64,000 nt of DNA from Alsobacter metallidurans (GCF_014636935.1 NZ_BMES01000001.1:496001-560000); one strand, 5' to 3'; positions 40,624 through 49,396 are shown, counted from the stretch's first letter. Program-made: numbers and translations. The notes: generated from the sequence alone by a model not told the origin.

Positions 40624-41742
40624 TCAACCGCCCGACGCCAGCTTGGTGATGTCGATCGTGTTGTCGATCTTCACCGTCGCGCCGGCCGTCAGCTTGTTCT
40701 GGCCCGAGGCCACCACCTTCTGCCCGGCCGGAATGCCGGACACCACTTCCACCATCTTGCCCTCGCGCCGCCCGGCCTTGACGAAGACCTGCTTGACCAC
40801 GAGCTTGGACTTGTCGCCGTCCTTCTGCTCCTCGATCGTGAACACGTAGTCGCCATAGAGGCTCGCGATCACGGCCGTCTGCGGGACGGAGACGACGTTC
40901 GGCTCCGCCGGCAGGTCGACCCGCACGCGCAGGAACTGGCCCGGGATCACGCTCTCGTCGCGGTTGTCGTCCAGCAGCGCCTGCACGGAGACGAGCCGCG
41001 TCTGCGGGTCCACCCGCGGGTCGATGCCGATCACCTTGCCATTCTTGGAGAGGTCGTTCTCGGTCACGCCGAAGCGCACCGTCTGGCCCACCTTCACCTT
41101 GGCGATCAGCTGCTCCGGCACCGTGAAGTCCACCTTCATGGCCTGGAGGTTCTGGTAGGTCGCCACCACGGAGCCGGTCTGGAGATACTGCCCCGGATTG
41201 ATGCGCGGGATGCCGATCGTGCCGCCGAACGGCGCCTTGAGGCCCTTTTGCTCGATCACGGCCTGGATGCGCTGCAGTCGCGCCCGCGCGGTGGCGAGCT
41301 GGGCGACCACCTGGTCATAGGCCGCCTGCGTGTCGAAGCCGCGCTGGCGCAGCGTGCTGGAGCGCTCGAGATTGGATTCGGCGAGCTTCACGGCCGCCTG
41401 CGCGTCGGCGAGGTCCGCCCGCTCAACGGCGTCGTCGAGCTGCACCACGAGGTCGCCCTTGTTGAAATGCTGGTTGGCGCTGAAGCGGATGTCCTTCACG
41501 ACGCCCCCCGTCTCCACCGCCAGCTCCACGCCCTGCTCGGCGCGCGCGCTGCCGATCGCCAGGATGCCGGGCGTCCACGTCGTCGCCGTCGCGTCGGCGG
41601 CCGACACCGTCTGGGCCGGCCGCTGCATGGTGGCGAAGAACTGCGTGATCATCTTGTCGCGAAAGAAGTTGAACCAGACCAGCCCTCCGCACAGCCCGAC
41701 GGCGAGCAGGAAGACAAGGGCCACGACGATGCGACGCTTCAT
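40624..41742 (-). CDS. RND efflux periplasmic adaptor (membrane fusion protein)
   Basis: A 372-residue adaptor. N-terminal anchor RIVVALVFLLAVGLCGGLVW (4-23); lipoyl half-motifs around ANQHFNKGDLVVQLDD and LKAPFGGTIGIPRINPGQYL, flanking an alpha-helical hairpin (~105-165); beta-barrel with VDFTVPEQLIAKVKVGQTV; C-terminal membrane-proximal domain. ATG 41742 is selected because it begins the anchor; the open frame upstream runs through the promoter. It is 10 bp upstream of the permease, so the pair is one operon. Confidence 0.93.
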   Translation of the reverse strand: MKRRIVVALVFLLAVGLCGGLVWFNFFRDKMITQFFATMQRPAQTVSAADATATTWTPGILAIGSARAEQGVELAVETGGVVKDIRFSANQHFNKGDLVVQLDDAVERADLADAQAAVKLAESNLERSSTLRQRGFDTQAAYDQVVAQLATARARLQRIQAVIEQKGLKAPFGGTIGIPRINPGQYLQTGSVVATYQNLQAMKVDFTVPEQLIAKVKVGQTVRFGVTENDLSKNGKVIGIDPRVDPQTRLVSVQALLDDNRDESVIPGQFLRVRVDLPAEPNVVSVPQTAVIASLYGDYVFTIEEQKDGDKSKLVVKQVFVKAGRREGKMVEVVSGIPAGQKVVASGQNKLTAGATVKIDNTIDITKLASGG

Positions 41743-41841
41743 AGGGTTGGTCCGTTCGGTCCGGTCGGTCTGGCGCCGACTTGCAATGCGGGGGCGACCT
41801 TGCAGCGCCTTCACGGCGCTTGCATGACGATCAATGCGGGT

Positions 41842-41870
41842 TGTATAAACCGTCCAGACGGTACAGTCAA
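41842..41870 (-). promoter_or_regulatory. RND operon promoter with embedded TetR operator
   Basis: On the minus strand TTGACT, a 17-base spacer and TATACA form a near-consensus sigma-70 promoter. The spacer contains a perfect 14-bp palindrome ACCGTCCAGACGGT (41849-41862), which a dimeric TetR protein could occupy and so block RNA polymerase. It lies 100 bases upstream of the adaptor start and 41 bases upstream of the divergent tetR start, so one operator could serve both genes. Confidence 0.8.
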
Positions 41871-41910
41871 AGGGCGCGCGCCTGCGCTTTTTCCCGCCGA
41901 AAGGCCCTCC

Positions 41911-42483
41911 ATGATCCCACCCCGCCGCACGCGCGCCAACTCGCGGGACAAGATCCTCGACGCCGCCGCCGAAATCGTCGGCGAGATCGGCGCCGGCAAG
42001 CTCACACTGGACGCCGTGGCGCAGCGCGCCGGGCTCAGCAAGGGCGGGCTGCTCTATAATTTCCCCAGCAAGGACGCACTGCTGTCGGGCATGCTGGAGC
42101 GCATGATCGGCGAAAGCGTCGCCGAGAAGGAGGCGCTGCGCGGCCGCATGGCGGGCGCGCGCAATCTCGAGGCGCGCTTGTCCATCGCGGTGTCGCTGAA
42201 AATGCGCGCCGGCGCGGCGCAGGAGGTCGCGAGCGGCATGCTGGCGGCGCTCGCCGAGAATCCAGGCCTGCTGGATCCCGTCCGCACGCTGATCGCAGAG
42301 GAATGGCGGGTCATCAAGGCCACGTCGGAGGATCCGGAGGCCGCCATGCTGGCCTGGCTCGCCGTGGAGGCGCTCGGCAGCCTCGACATGCACGGCGTGA
42401 GCCCTGTCACGGCCGCCGATCGCGCCCGCATCGAGGCAGCCGTCACCCGGCTGCTCGACCACGGCATCAAGGGCGACGGCTGA
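41911..42483 (+). CDS. TetR/AcrR family repressor of the RND operon
   Basis: A 190-residue regulator. The N-terminal helix-turn-helix spans ~8-55: RDKILDAAAEIVGEIGAGKL, then LDAVAQRAGLSKGGLLYNFPSK with the recognition helix. The C-terminal ligand domain (TetR_C-type, ~80-185) is rich in Ala/Leu helices. ATG 41911 fits the family; the frame extends far upstream without homology. Divergent placement and the palindrome in the shared gap argue that it represses the efflux pair until an inducer binds. Confidence 0.9.
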   Translation: MIPPRRTRANSRDKILDAAAEIVGEIGAGKLTLDAVAQRAGLSKGGLLYNFPSKDALLSGMLERMIGESVAEKEALRGRMAGARNLEARLSIAVSLKMRAGAAQEVASGMLAALAENPGLLDPVRTLIAEEWRVIKATSEDPEAAMLAWLAVEALGSLDMHGVSPVTAADRARIEAAVTRLLDHGIKGDG

Positions 42484-42513
42484 GCCGGCGCCCGAATTTT
42501 TGTTCCGGAGCGG

Positions 42514-42861
42514 TCAGTTCGCCGGCGCGCGCCGGGTCAGGTCGATCACGGTCCTCGGCGGAACCGACACCTTGAAGCGGCGGGTCTTCTCCACCACCAC
42601 GGTGCGCGGCGCGCCGCTGCGGCTTTCAACCGTCGCAACGCTGCGCCCCTGCGCAATCGCACGGGCCGTCGAGGCCACCAGCTTCTCCACCTGCGGCCGA
42701 ACGTCCTCGGCGGCGAGCTCCATCAGCCCGGCGACAATGTGGACCTGCTGGTCGACGTCGTCCGTCAGCCCCTGGGCGGCGAACATCGCCTCCTCGAGGG
42801 TGGGCGGCTCGTGGCGGACACGGAGCGGGCGCATTTCGCGGGTCTGGGCCTTGGGAGGCAC
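42514..42861 (-). CDS. Conserved hypothetical protein, unknown function
   Basis: A 115-residue hydrophilic protein with no signal or membrane helix. GTG 42861 is taken because GGAG lies seven bases upstream. A helical middle (TDDVDQQVHIVAGLMELAAE and VEKLVASTARAIAQ) is followed by a basic beta-like tail TVVVEKTRRFKVSVPPRTVI. I do not recognise it. It stands alone between tetR and treZ, convergent with tetR. Confidence 0.6.
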   Translation of the reverse strand: MPPKAQTREMRPLRVRHEPPTLEEAMFAAQGLTDDVDQQVHIVAGLMELAAEDVRPQVEKLVASTARAIAQGRSVATVESRSGAPRTVVVEKTRRFKVSVPPRTVIDLTRRAPAN

Positions 42862-43091
42862 GGGAATTCTCCATCGGGTAAGCGCGCAGCATACGCCTGA
42901 TTCAGATATTGTGCACTGCAACATTTACAAGGGTGCTCCGCGTATGGCGGCGAAACTCTGACGATGCGTTCACACACCGGAGAGGAGCGGCGCTTTGCGC
43001 CCCAATTCGATCACTTCCGCATGATGGCCGCTGTAAGGCGGAACCGGGGCGCCGACGCCGCATTGTTCGGCCGACCGACAGGGGGCGACAA

Positions 43092-44945
43092 GTGACGCGC
43101 GAGCCAGAATCTTTCCCCAACGCTCCGAGGCCGACAGCCAATCCCACTCCGGCGCATTTCATACGCCCGCTGCCCTTTGGGGCGAGCTTGGAGGAAGACG
43201 GCGTGTTCTTTCGCCTCTGGGCGCCCAAGCAGAACGCCGTCAGCCTGGAAATCGAGGGCAGGGCCCCCGTCGCGATGATCGCCGCCGAGGGCGGCTGGCG
43301 CGAGATCAAGGTTGAGGGCGTCGGCCCGGGGGCCCGCTATCGCTTCCGGCTCGAGGACGGACTGGCCGTACCCGACCCGGCATCGCGCTTCCAGCCCGAG
43401 GATGTGCACGGCCCCAGCGAGGTCGTCGACCCCGCCGCCTATGCGTGGAAAACGCCCGGTTGGCGCGGCCGCCCCTGGGAGGAGTGCGTCCTCTACGAAC
43501 TCCATGTCGGCGCCTTCACGTCCGAAGGAACCTATGCGGCCGCCGCCGAAAAGCTCGACCATCTCGCCGATCTCGGCGTCACCGCCGTGGAGCTGATGCC
43601 CATCGCGGATTTCCCTGGCGCCCGGAACTGGGGCTATGACGGCGCGCTGCCCTATGCGCCCGACGCGGCCTATGGCCGCCCGGAAGACCTGAAAGGCTTC
43701 ATCGACGCCGCCCATGCGCGCGGCCTGATGGTGTTTCTCGATGTCGTCTACAATCACTTCGGGCCGGATGGGAACTACCTGCCGCTCTACGCTCCCATCT
43801 TCACCGATCGCCACAAGACGCCCTGGGGCGGCGGCATCGATTATGACGGCCCCCACAGCCGCCCGGTGCGCGAGCTCGCGATCGAGAACGCGCTCTACTG
43901 GCTGGACGAATACCGCTTCGATGGCCTGCGCCTCGACGCCGTCCACGCCATCATGGACGACACCGACGACCATCTGCTGCGCGAGCTCGCCCGCCGGGTC
44001 CGCACGGCCTTTCCGGAACGGCACATCCATCTCGTGCTCGAAAACGAGGAAAACGAGCCCGCCTTGCTGCAGCGCGAGGGGGGGCGCCATCCCCAGCACT
44101 ACACGGCGCAATGGAACGACGACGTCCACCACGTGCTGCACACGGCCGTGACGGGCGAATCCGCCGGCTACTACGCCGCCTACGCGGGCGATGCCGGCAA
44201 GCTGGCCCGCGGCGTCGCCGAAGGCTTCGTGTTCCAGGGCGAGCACATGGAGTATCGCGGCTCGCCCCGCGGCGGCCCCAGCGGCGACCTGCCGCCGAGC
44301 GCCTTCGTGGCCTTCCTCCAGAACCACGACCAGGTCGGCAACCGCGCCTTCGGCGATCGCATCACTGCGAGCGCCAGGCCCGAAGCCGTCGAGGCCGCCC
44401 TCGCGGTGCTGCTGCTCCTGCCGCAGATTCCGATGCTGTTCATGGGCGAGGAATGGGCCAGCGCCAGCCCTTTTCCGTTCTTTTGCGACTTCGGCCCCGA
44501 ACTCGGCGAAGCCGTGCGCAAGGGCCGCCGCGAGGAATTCGCCCGTTTTCCCGAATTCCAGGACGAAGCCTCCCGCGCCCGCATCCCGGACCCGACCGCC
44601 GAAAGCACGTTCCAGTCGGCCAAGCTCGACTGGGACGCCCTGTCCCAACCCGCCCACGCCGCCCGCTTGGCGTTCGTGAAGAAGCTCCTGCGCCTGCGCC
44701 GCGACCGCATCATCCCGCTGCTGCCGGCCCTGAAGCGCGGCGGCGCCGGCGAGGTGATCGGCCCATCCGCCGTCTCGATCACGTGGCAAGCCGACCACGG
44801 CCGCACCCTGCGACTCCTCGCGAATCTCTCCCCGCAGCCTGCCGCCGTGAGCCTGCCCAAGGGCGAATCCCTCTTTGTCCAGGGCGCGCTCGCCGACAAG
44901 GAACTCGGCCCCTGGACCGCCGCCTGGTGGCTCGGCGCGAGCTGA
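43092..44945 (+). CDS. treZ: Malto-oligosyltrehalose trehalohydrolase
   Basis: Releases trehalose from maltooligosyl-trehalose made by TreY. The 617 residues start with an N-terminal CBM48-type domain (FGASLEEDGVFFRLWAPKQN), then the GH13 barrel: WGYDGALPYAPDAAYG, VYNHFGPDGNY, nucleophile Asp in FDGLRLDAVHA (~255), acid Glu in LVLENEENEP, and the third Asp in LQNHDQVGNRA. A C-terminal beta domain follows. GTG 43092 is the chosen start. TreY is not in the window, which is unusual because treY and treZ are often adjacent; it must be elsewhere or missing. Confidence 0.93.
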   Translation: MTREPESFPNAPRPTANPTPAHFIRPLPFGASLEEDGVFFRLWAPKQNAVSLEIEGRAPVAMIAAEGGWREIKVEGVGPGARYRFRLEDGLAVPDPASRFQPEDVHGPSEVVDPAAYAWKTPGWRGRPWEECVLYELHVGAFTSEGTYAAAAEKLDHLADLGVTAVELMPIADFPGARNWGYDGALPYAPDAAYGRPEDLKGFIDAAHARGLMVFLDVVYNHFGPDGNYLPLYAPIFTDRHKTPWGGGIDYDGPHSRPVRELAIENALYWLDEYRFDGLRLDAVHAIMDDTDDHLLRELARRVRTAFPERHIHLVLENEENEPALLQREGGRHPQHYTAQWNDDVHHVLHTAVTGESAGYYAAYAGDAGKLARGVAEGFVFQGEHMEYRGSPRGGPSGDLPPSAFVAFLQNHDQVGNRAFGDRITASARPEAVEAALAVLLLLPQIPMLFMGEEWASASPFPFFCDFGPELGEAVRKGRREEFARFPEFQDEASRARIPDPTAESTFQSAKLDWDALSQPAHAARLAFVKKLLRLRRDRIIPLLPALKRGGAGEVIGPSAVSITWQADHGRTLRLLANLSPQPAAVSLPKGESLFVQGALADKELGPWTAAWWLGAS

Positions 44946-44966
44946 GCCGCGCAATCAGGTACCCCT

Positions 44967-45086
44967 CGCCGTCATTGCGAGGAGCGCAGCGACGAAGCAA
45001 TCCAGACGCCGGGCCTGAAGCGCGACCGTGGCGTCGTGCTCAACGCCCGGCGCCTGGATTGCTTCGCTGCGCTCGCAATGACGGCG
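44967..45086. repeat. Palindromic repeat, gtcattgcgag family
   Basis: Outer arms cgccgtcattgcgag and ctcgcaatgacggcg are perfect inverse copies over 15 bases; inner gaagcaatccag / ctggattgcttc pair too. It lies between convergent treZ and a secreted-protein gene and matches the 37401 element. Confidence 0.88.
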
Positions 45087-45164
45087 AGACGCTTCAGTGC
45101 GCGAAGGACCTGGACAATCGTGCGCCGGGGAGCATCGCCTCTTGGTGGCGAATACCCAGCCCGC

Positions 45165-45500
45165 CTATGGGTTCGGGCATTTGAACGGCGGAAACGTGCT
45201 CGCCGTGCCGGCGTTCATCGCCATCACGGTGAGGATGTTGGCCATGGCGAACTCCTCGGGCGAGCGGGGGCACACGTCGGCCGGGGCCGTGCAGCCCGAG
45301 GCCAGGAAGGCGCGGTGGCGGTCGAGGAAGTCCTGGCTGAGCCCAGTCTGGCCGCGTCGCGCCAGCGCATCCGTCCAGGCCTTTGTGTAGCGGGCGCACT
45401 TCACCTCGGTCCAGCTTGGCTCGGCGGACCCTTGGGCGAGCGCCGGATCGGCGGCGGCGAGGAGCGCAACCAGCAGCAGTGCGGGGACGGGCGAACGCAT
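45165..45500 (-). CDS. Small secreted protein, unknown function
   Basis: A 111-residue protein with a clear Sec signal (PVPALLLVALLAAADPALAQ, 4-23). The mature ~88 residues have four cysteines (in EVKCARY, ASGCTAP, ADVCPRS and FKCPNP), enough for two disulfides. I do not recognise a family; periplasmic location is inferred from the signal. It is 12 bp downstream of the ribbon-helix-helix gene, so may be in that operon. Confidence 0.7.
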   Translation of the reverse strand: MRSPVPALLLVALLAAADPALAQGSAEPSWTEVKCARYTKAWTDALARRGQTGLSQDFLDRHRAFLASGCTAPADVCPRSPEEFAMANILTVMAMNAGTASTFPPFKCPNP

Positions 45501-45512
45501 CGCTACGAAGCC

Positions 45513-45788
45513 TCAGGCGCCCTTGGCGGCCTTCAGCTCCGCCACGGACGGATGCCCGTACTGCTTCAGCGCCGCGTCCACGCCTTCCATGATCACGTCG
45601 TGGATCTTGCGGTCCGTCACATACGCGATCTCGCGCAGTTTCAGGTACACGGGCTTGGGCAGGTAGATGCTCGTGTGGATCACGTCCGGGCGCTCCTTGC
45701 GGCCGGCCGGAGCGGCCGCCGTGGTCGCGGCCGGCGCATTCGCCTTGGCGAGCTTCAACTCGCCGAGAACCGAGGGACGCTTGCTCAC
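45513..45788 (-). CDS. Ribbon-helix-helix-like DNA-binding protein, partner of ParA
   Basis: A 91-residue protein: a basic, Ala-rich N-terminal tail (to ~30) then a strand DVIHTSIYLPKPVYLKLREI and helices KIHDVIMEGVDAALKQYG, the order beta-alpha-alpha expected of a ribbon-helix-helix domain. The ATG overlaps the parA-like stop (ATGA). Small RHH proteins paired with ParA ATPases are the centromere-binding partners in some plasmid partition systems; here the pair is chromosomal. Confidence 0.75.
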   Translation of the reverse strand: MSKRPSVLGELKLAKANAPAATTAAAPAGRKERPDVIHTSIYLPKPVYLKLREIAYVTDRKIHDVIMEGVDAALKQYGHPSVAELKAAKGA

Positions 45789-46447
45789 GCGCGGTGTTCC
45801 TTGTTGGCGGGTTGCGCCCGCATCTTGCCGTCGACCCAGCTCCAGAGCAGGCGGATCTCATCCGCGGCCTTGCCCTTGCCGGCATATTCGGTGACGCCCA
45901 TGCCGGTCGCCATGGCGTCTTGGTGATCGGCGCGCAGCGCCAGCGGCGGGTCGGCCAAAACGCCGAATTCGGCGAGGCCGCGCGCCGCCTCGGAGGCGCG
46001 GGTGCCGCGGCCGGGCGGGCACTGGTTCAGCACGAAGGCGAAGTTCTCGCGCATGCCGAGCCGCATCAGCGATTCCAGCGTCGGCAGCGTGGCCTGCAGG
46101 TCGAGCCGCGACGGGCGCGCCGGCACGAGGCAGAGCGTGGCGGCCTTCATGGCGAGATTGCCGCCCGTGTTCTCCACCCCGGCGGTGTCGAGGATCGCCA
46201 GCGTGAAGCCGCGGCCCTTCAGGGCCTCGAGCACTTCGGGCAGACGGGGCAGGTATTCGGGGCCGACCTGGTCCACCGCGACGCTCTCGCTGCCGCGGGC
46301 GCCGCCCCAGTTCGCCAGCGAGCCCTGGGCGTCGAGATCCAGCGCCACGACGCTCTCGCCCGCCGCCGCGGCCGCCACCGCGAGCGAGGCCGCGATGGTG
46401 GTTTTGCCCGTGCCGCCCTTTTGGGTGACCAGCGTGATGGTACGCAC
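45785..46447 (-). CDS. ParA-family ATPase, orphan
   Basis: A 220-residue deviant-Walker ATPase: VTQKGGTGKTTIAASLAVAA (6-25) with the signature Lys, DLDAQGSLANWG (~40-51), and LAILDTAGVENTGG (Walker B, ~90). GTG 46447 has AGGAGG eight bases upstream, which rules out the longer frame. It lacks the N-terminal helix-turn-helix of plasmid ParA proteins and resembles short ParA/VirC1-like forms. Partner is the overlapping RHH protein; cargo unknown. Confidence 0.88.
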   Translation of the reverse strand: MRTITLVTQKGGTGKTTIAASLAVAAAAAGESVVALDLDAQGSLANWGGARGSESVAVDQVGPEYLPRLPEVLEALKGRGFTLAILDTAGVENTGGNLAMKAATLCLVPARPSRLDLQATLPTLESLMRLGMRENFAFVLNQCPPGRGTRASEAARGLAEFGVLADPPLALRADHQDAMATGMGVTEYAGKGKAADEIRLLWSWVDGKMRAQPANKEHRA

Positions 46448-46583
46448 CGTACGCCTCCTGATTCGCCCCCAATCTACAGCGCGGCGGCGCCGCGGCGCCA
46501 CACGAGGCAGGGAGCGGGATCAATCGGATTCGGCGCTGTGGCGCAAAGGACTCAGTGGCGGGAGCGGCGCGCCCCCGCCGGGC

Positions 46584-48776
46584 TCAGCCCTTTTTGCCCT
46601 TGCCCTTGTGCGGGCGCTTCGGCCCGTCGGGCCGGCGCTGGTCCGGAATGCCTTTCACGGAAGCCTTGAAGCCCGCCTTGGCGGCCGGCTTGGCGCCTGT
46701 CTTCGGCTTGAAGCCCGTCTTTGGCTTGAAGCCTGGGGCCTCGTCGGCAGGGGCTTCGGCGCGCTTGCTCTTGAACGGCTTCTTCTCGGGCCGCCGCTCG
46801 GCGTCCTGCGGCCGGTCGGCGCGCTCGAAAGCGCGCTCCGGGCGCTCTGACCGTGCGGGCCGCTCAGGCCTGGCTTCGCGCTCCGGTCGCGCCGGGCGTT
46901 CGAAATCATCCGGGGCGGCCGCGCGAACCGGACGCTCCGCCCGGGCCGGCCGCTCGGCGCGCTCGGGACGGTCACCGCGATCGGGACGATCGCCACGATC
47001 GGGACGATCGCCCCGCTCGGGACGATCGCCACGCTCGGGACGGAACTCGGACGGCGCGTCGCGCAGATGCGGCGGCGGACGGTTGCGCCGCGGCGCGCCG
47101 CCGCCCATGGCCGGGGCCTCGGTGCGCTCGATGCGGATGTCCTCGCCCTTGCCGCCCTTGCCCAGCGCCGCCTGGGCGAAGCGCTCCGCCGCCTCTTCGG
47201 TGATCTCGAACTTGGTCTCGCGGTCGAAGATCTTGATCGACCCGACCTCTTTCTTGGTCACGTGGCCGCGGCGGCAGATGATGGGCAGCAGCCAGCGCGG
47301 ATCGGCGTTGTTCTGCCGGCCGATGCTGAGCCGGAACCACACCATCGGTCCGCCCGGGCTGCGGTCGGCCGCGATCGGGTCGTAGGTGGAGCGGGGTTCG
47401 CGCTCGTCGCGCGTCCGCGCCGGACGGGGCTCGCGGGCGTCGCGCGGATCGCGCTCGCGCTGCGGGCCCGGATCATAGAGCTCCTCCGGCTCGGGCAGCC
47501 GGGAGCGGGTGGCCCGCACGAAGGCGGCCGCAATATCCTCGGGGGTGCGCTTCTCCAGGAGCAGGCGCACGGTCGCGAGGTCCTCTTCCGAGCTCTCCTC
47601 GTCGAAGATCGGGTCCTGGACCAGCCGCTCCTGGTCGCGCTTGCGCACGTCCTCGGCGGAGGGCGGTCCCAGCCATTGGGCGTCGAGGCCCGCCTGGGCG
47701 AGCAGCCCCTCGGCGCGGCGGCGGCGGTTGAACGGCACGATGATCACGCACACGCCCTTGCGGCCGGCGCGGCCCGTGCGGCCGCTCCTGTGCAGCAGCG
47801 CGTCGCGCCCGCGCGGCAGCTCGGCGTGGATCACGAGGTCGAGGCCCGGCAAGTCTATGCCGCGGGCCGCCACGTCGGTCGCCACGCACACCCGGGCGCG
47901 GCCGTCGCGCAGCGCCTGCAGGGCGTGGTTGCGCTCGTTCTGGCCCATCTCGCCCGACAGCGCGACGGCCGAGAAGCCGCGCTCCAGCAGGCTTCCGTGC
48001 AGCTTCCGCACGGCCTCGCGCGTGTGGCAGAACACCAGCGCGCCGGGGCTGTCGAAATAGCGCAGCACGTTGACGATGGCGTGCTCCACCTCGCTGGGCG
48101 CGCAGCGCACGGCCTTGTAGTCGATGTCGCCATGCGGCTGCGAGCGGTCCACCGTGTCGATGCGCAGCGCGTCGCGCTGGAAGCGCTGCGCCAGCGCGGC
48201 GATCTCGCGCGCGATGGTGGCCGAGAACAGCAAGGTCCGCCGCTCCGCCGGCGCAGCGTCCAGAATGAACTCCAGATCCTCCCGGAACCCCAGGTCCAGC
48301 ATTTCGTCGGCTTCGTCGAGCACGACGGCGCGGAACGCGCTCGGGTCCAGGCGGCCGCGCTCCAGGTGGTCGCGCAGGCGCCCGGGCGTGCCCACCACGA
48401 TGTGCGCGCCGTCCGCCAGCGCCCGCGCCTCGCGCCGCACGTCCATGCCTCCGACGCACGCGGTCACGCGCGCGCCCGTGTGCGCGTAGAGCCACGCGAG
48501 TTCGCGCTGCACCTGCAGCGCAAGCTCGCGCGTCGGCGCGATCACGAGCGCCAGCGGCTCCGCGGCCCGCCCGAAGCGCTCCTCGGCGCCCAGCAGCGTG
48601 GGGGCGAGCGCGAGCCCGAACGCAACCGTCTTGCCCGAGCCCGTCTGCGCGGACACGAGCAGGTCGCGCTCCTCCGCGCCCGGCTGCAGCACGGCCTCCT
48701 GCACGGGCGTGGGCTCGGCGTAGCCGCGCTCCTCGAGCGCGCGCGCAACGCTGGAATTCGTCAATGGAAAAGGCAT
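46584..48776 (-). CDS. DEAD-box RNA helicase with DbpA-type domain and basic repeat tail
   Basis: A 730-residue helicase. Q motif and SAQTGSGKT (~39-47), APTRELALQ, GTPGR, VLDEADEMLD, SATIA, then the C-terminal half with ATDVAARGIDLPG and HRSGRTGRAGRKG. From ~480 a DbpA-like RNA-binding domain (FRLSIGRQNNADPRWLLPII) is followed by a long tail with GDRPER-type repeats and a Lys-rich end. ATG 48776 (MPFPLTNSSV) is preferred; an ATG 14 codons upstream is in frame. Probably acts in ribosome assembly or RNA decay. Confidence 0.9.
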   Translation of the reverse strand: MPFPLTNSSVARALEERGYAEPTPVQEAVLQPGAEERDLLVSAQTGSGKTVAFGLALAPTLLGAEERFGRAAEPLALVIAPTRELALQVQRELAWLYAHTGARVTACVGGMDVRREARALADGAHIVVGTPGRLRDHLERGRLDPSAFRAVVLDEADEMLDLGFREDLEFILDAAPAERRTLLFSATIAREIAALAQRFQRDALRIDTVDRSQPHGDIDYKAVRCAPSEVEHAIVNVLRYFDSPGALVFCHTREAVRKLHGSLLERGFSAVALSGEMGQNERNHALQALRDGRARVCVATDVAARGIDLPGLDLVIHAELPRGRDALLHRSGRTGRAGRKGVCVIIVPFNRRRRAEGLLAQAGLDAQWLGPPSAEDVRKRDQERLVQDPIFDEESSEEDLATVRLLLEKRTPEDIAAAFVRATRSRLPEPEELYDPGPQRERDPRDAREPRPARTRDEREPRSTYDPIAADRSPGGPMVWFRLSIGRQNNADPRWLLPIICRRGHVTKKEVGSIKIFDRETKFEITEEAAERFAQAALGKGGKGEDIRIERTEAPAMGGGAPRRNRPPPHLRDAPSEFRPERGDRPERGDRPDRGDRPDRGDRPERAERPARAERPVRAAAPDDFERPARPEREARPERPARSERPERAFERADRPQDAERRPEKKPFKSKRAEAPADEAPGFKPKTGFKPKTGAKPAAKAGFKASVKGIPDQRRPDGPKRPHKGKGKKG
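46961..47043. repeat. Tandem 18-bp repeats coding GDRPE/DR units in the helicase tail
   Basis: About four imperfect copies of an 18-bp unit (cgggacgatcgccacgat). On the coding strand each gives the six residues GDRPDR or GDRPER. Neighbouring ERPARA units look like degenerate copies. Such tracts change length by slippage. Confidence 0.8.
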
Positions 48777-49045
48777 GTGCGTCCGGAAGACAGGGCGGGC
48801 AGGGGGTCCTTCGGCCATCCGTCTCGTCGGGCTGGAAGGACCTCAACGCGCAAACGCGCGGATCTGAACGCAGGGCTAGACCTCCGGGGGGCCGCCGTCA
48901 ACCGCGGCAGGGGCGAACGGCCACGCCGGCCCTGCGGCGGCGCTGCGCAAGATCGTCATCAAAGGCGCCCGAAGGGGGTTGCGCATGCCGATCCGAGCCG
49001 CTATTCAGACGCCCGTGACGGACGGCCCTGCCGCTCCATCACCCC

Positions 49046-49122
49046 GCGCCCGTAGCTCAGCTGGATAGAGCATCAGACTACGAATCTGAGGGTCGGACGT
49101 TCGAATCGTTCCGGGCGCGCCA
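49046..49122 (+). tRNA. tRNA-Arg (anticodon ACG)
   Basis: A 77-nt cloverleaf with encoded CCA. Acceptor gcgcccg pairs with cgggcgc; the D arm contains agctcagctggatagagc; the anticodon stem caga/tctg encloses ctacgaa (ACG); the T arm reads ggacgttcgaatcgttcc. The ACG wobble A is expected to become inosine and read CGU, CGC and CGA. Confidence 0.96.
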
Positions 49123-49155
49123 AATTCTTGAATGGTAACAACACCTTCTAAGCAG

Positions 49156-49181
49156 CCCGCCCAAGTGGCGGGTTTCTTTTT
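49156..49181 (+). terminator. Terminator of the tRNA-Arg transcript
   Basis: cccgcc, 5-base loop, ggcggg, followed by tttctttttt-like T-rich sequence, 34 bases past the tRNA 3' end. Confidence 0.85.
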
Positions 49182-49396
49182 GGGAAGCTGTTCCCCGGCC
49201 CTGTTCCCGGAGCGTTTCCACGGCCAAAGTGAAGGCCGGAGCGTACTGGGCGAACGTGGCCGGGGTCGCATTTTTGGCCGCGCTGAAGGACTGCAGACTC
49301 GACACATGGCGGGGCTGGGTGCTGCTGATCGCCACAAACAGCATCGTCTAATTCGGTCTTCTCTGGCTCGACCAGGATGCTGGGTTTTGGACCCGG

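Noticed and set aside
46961..47043. CRISPR-like short repeats
   Set aside because: Repeats are contiguous, without spacers, in frame with the helicase and code GDRPER units.
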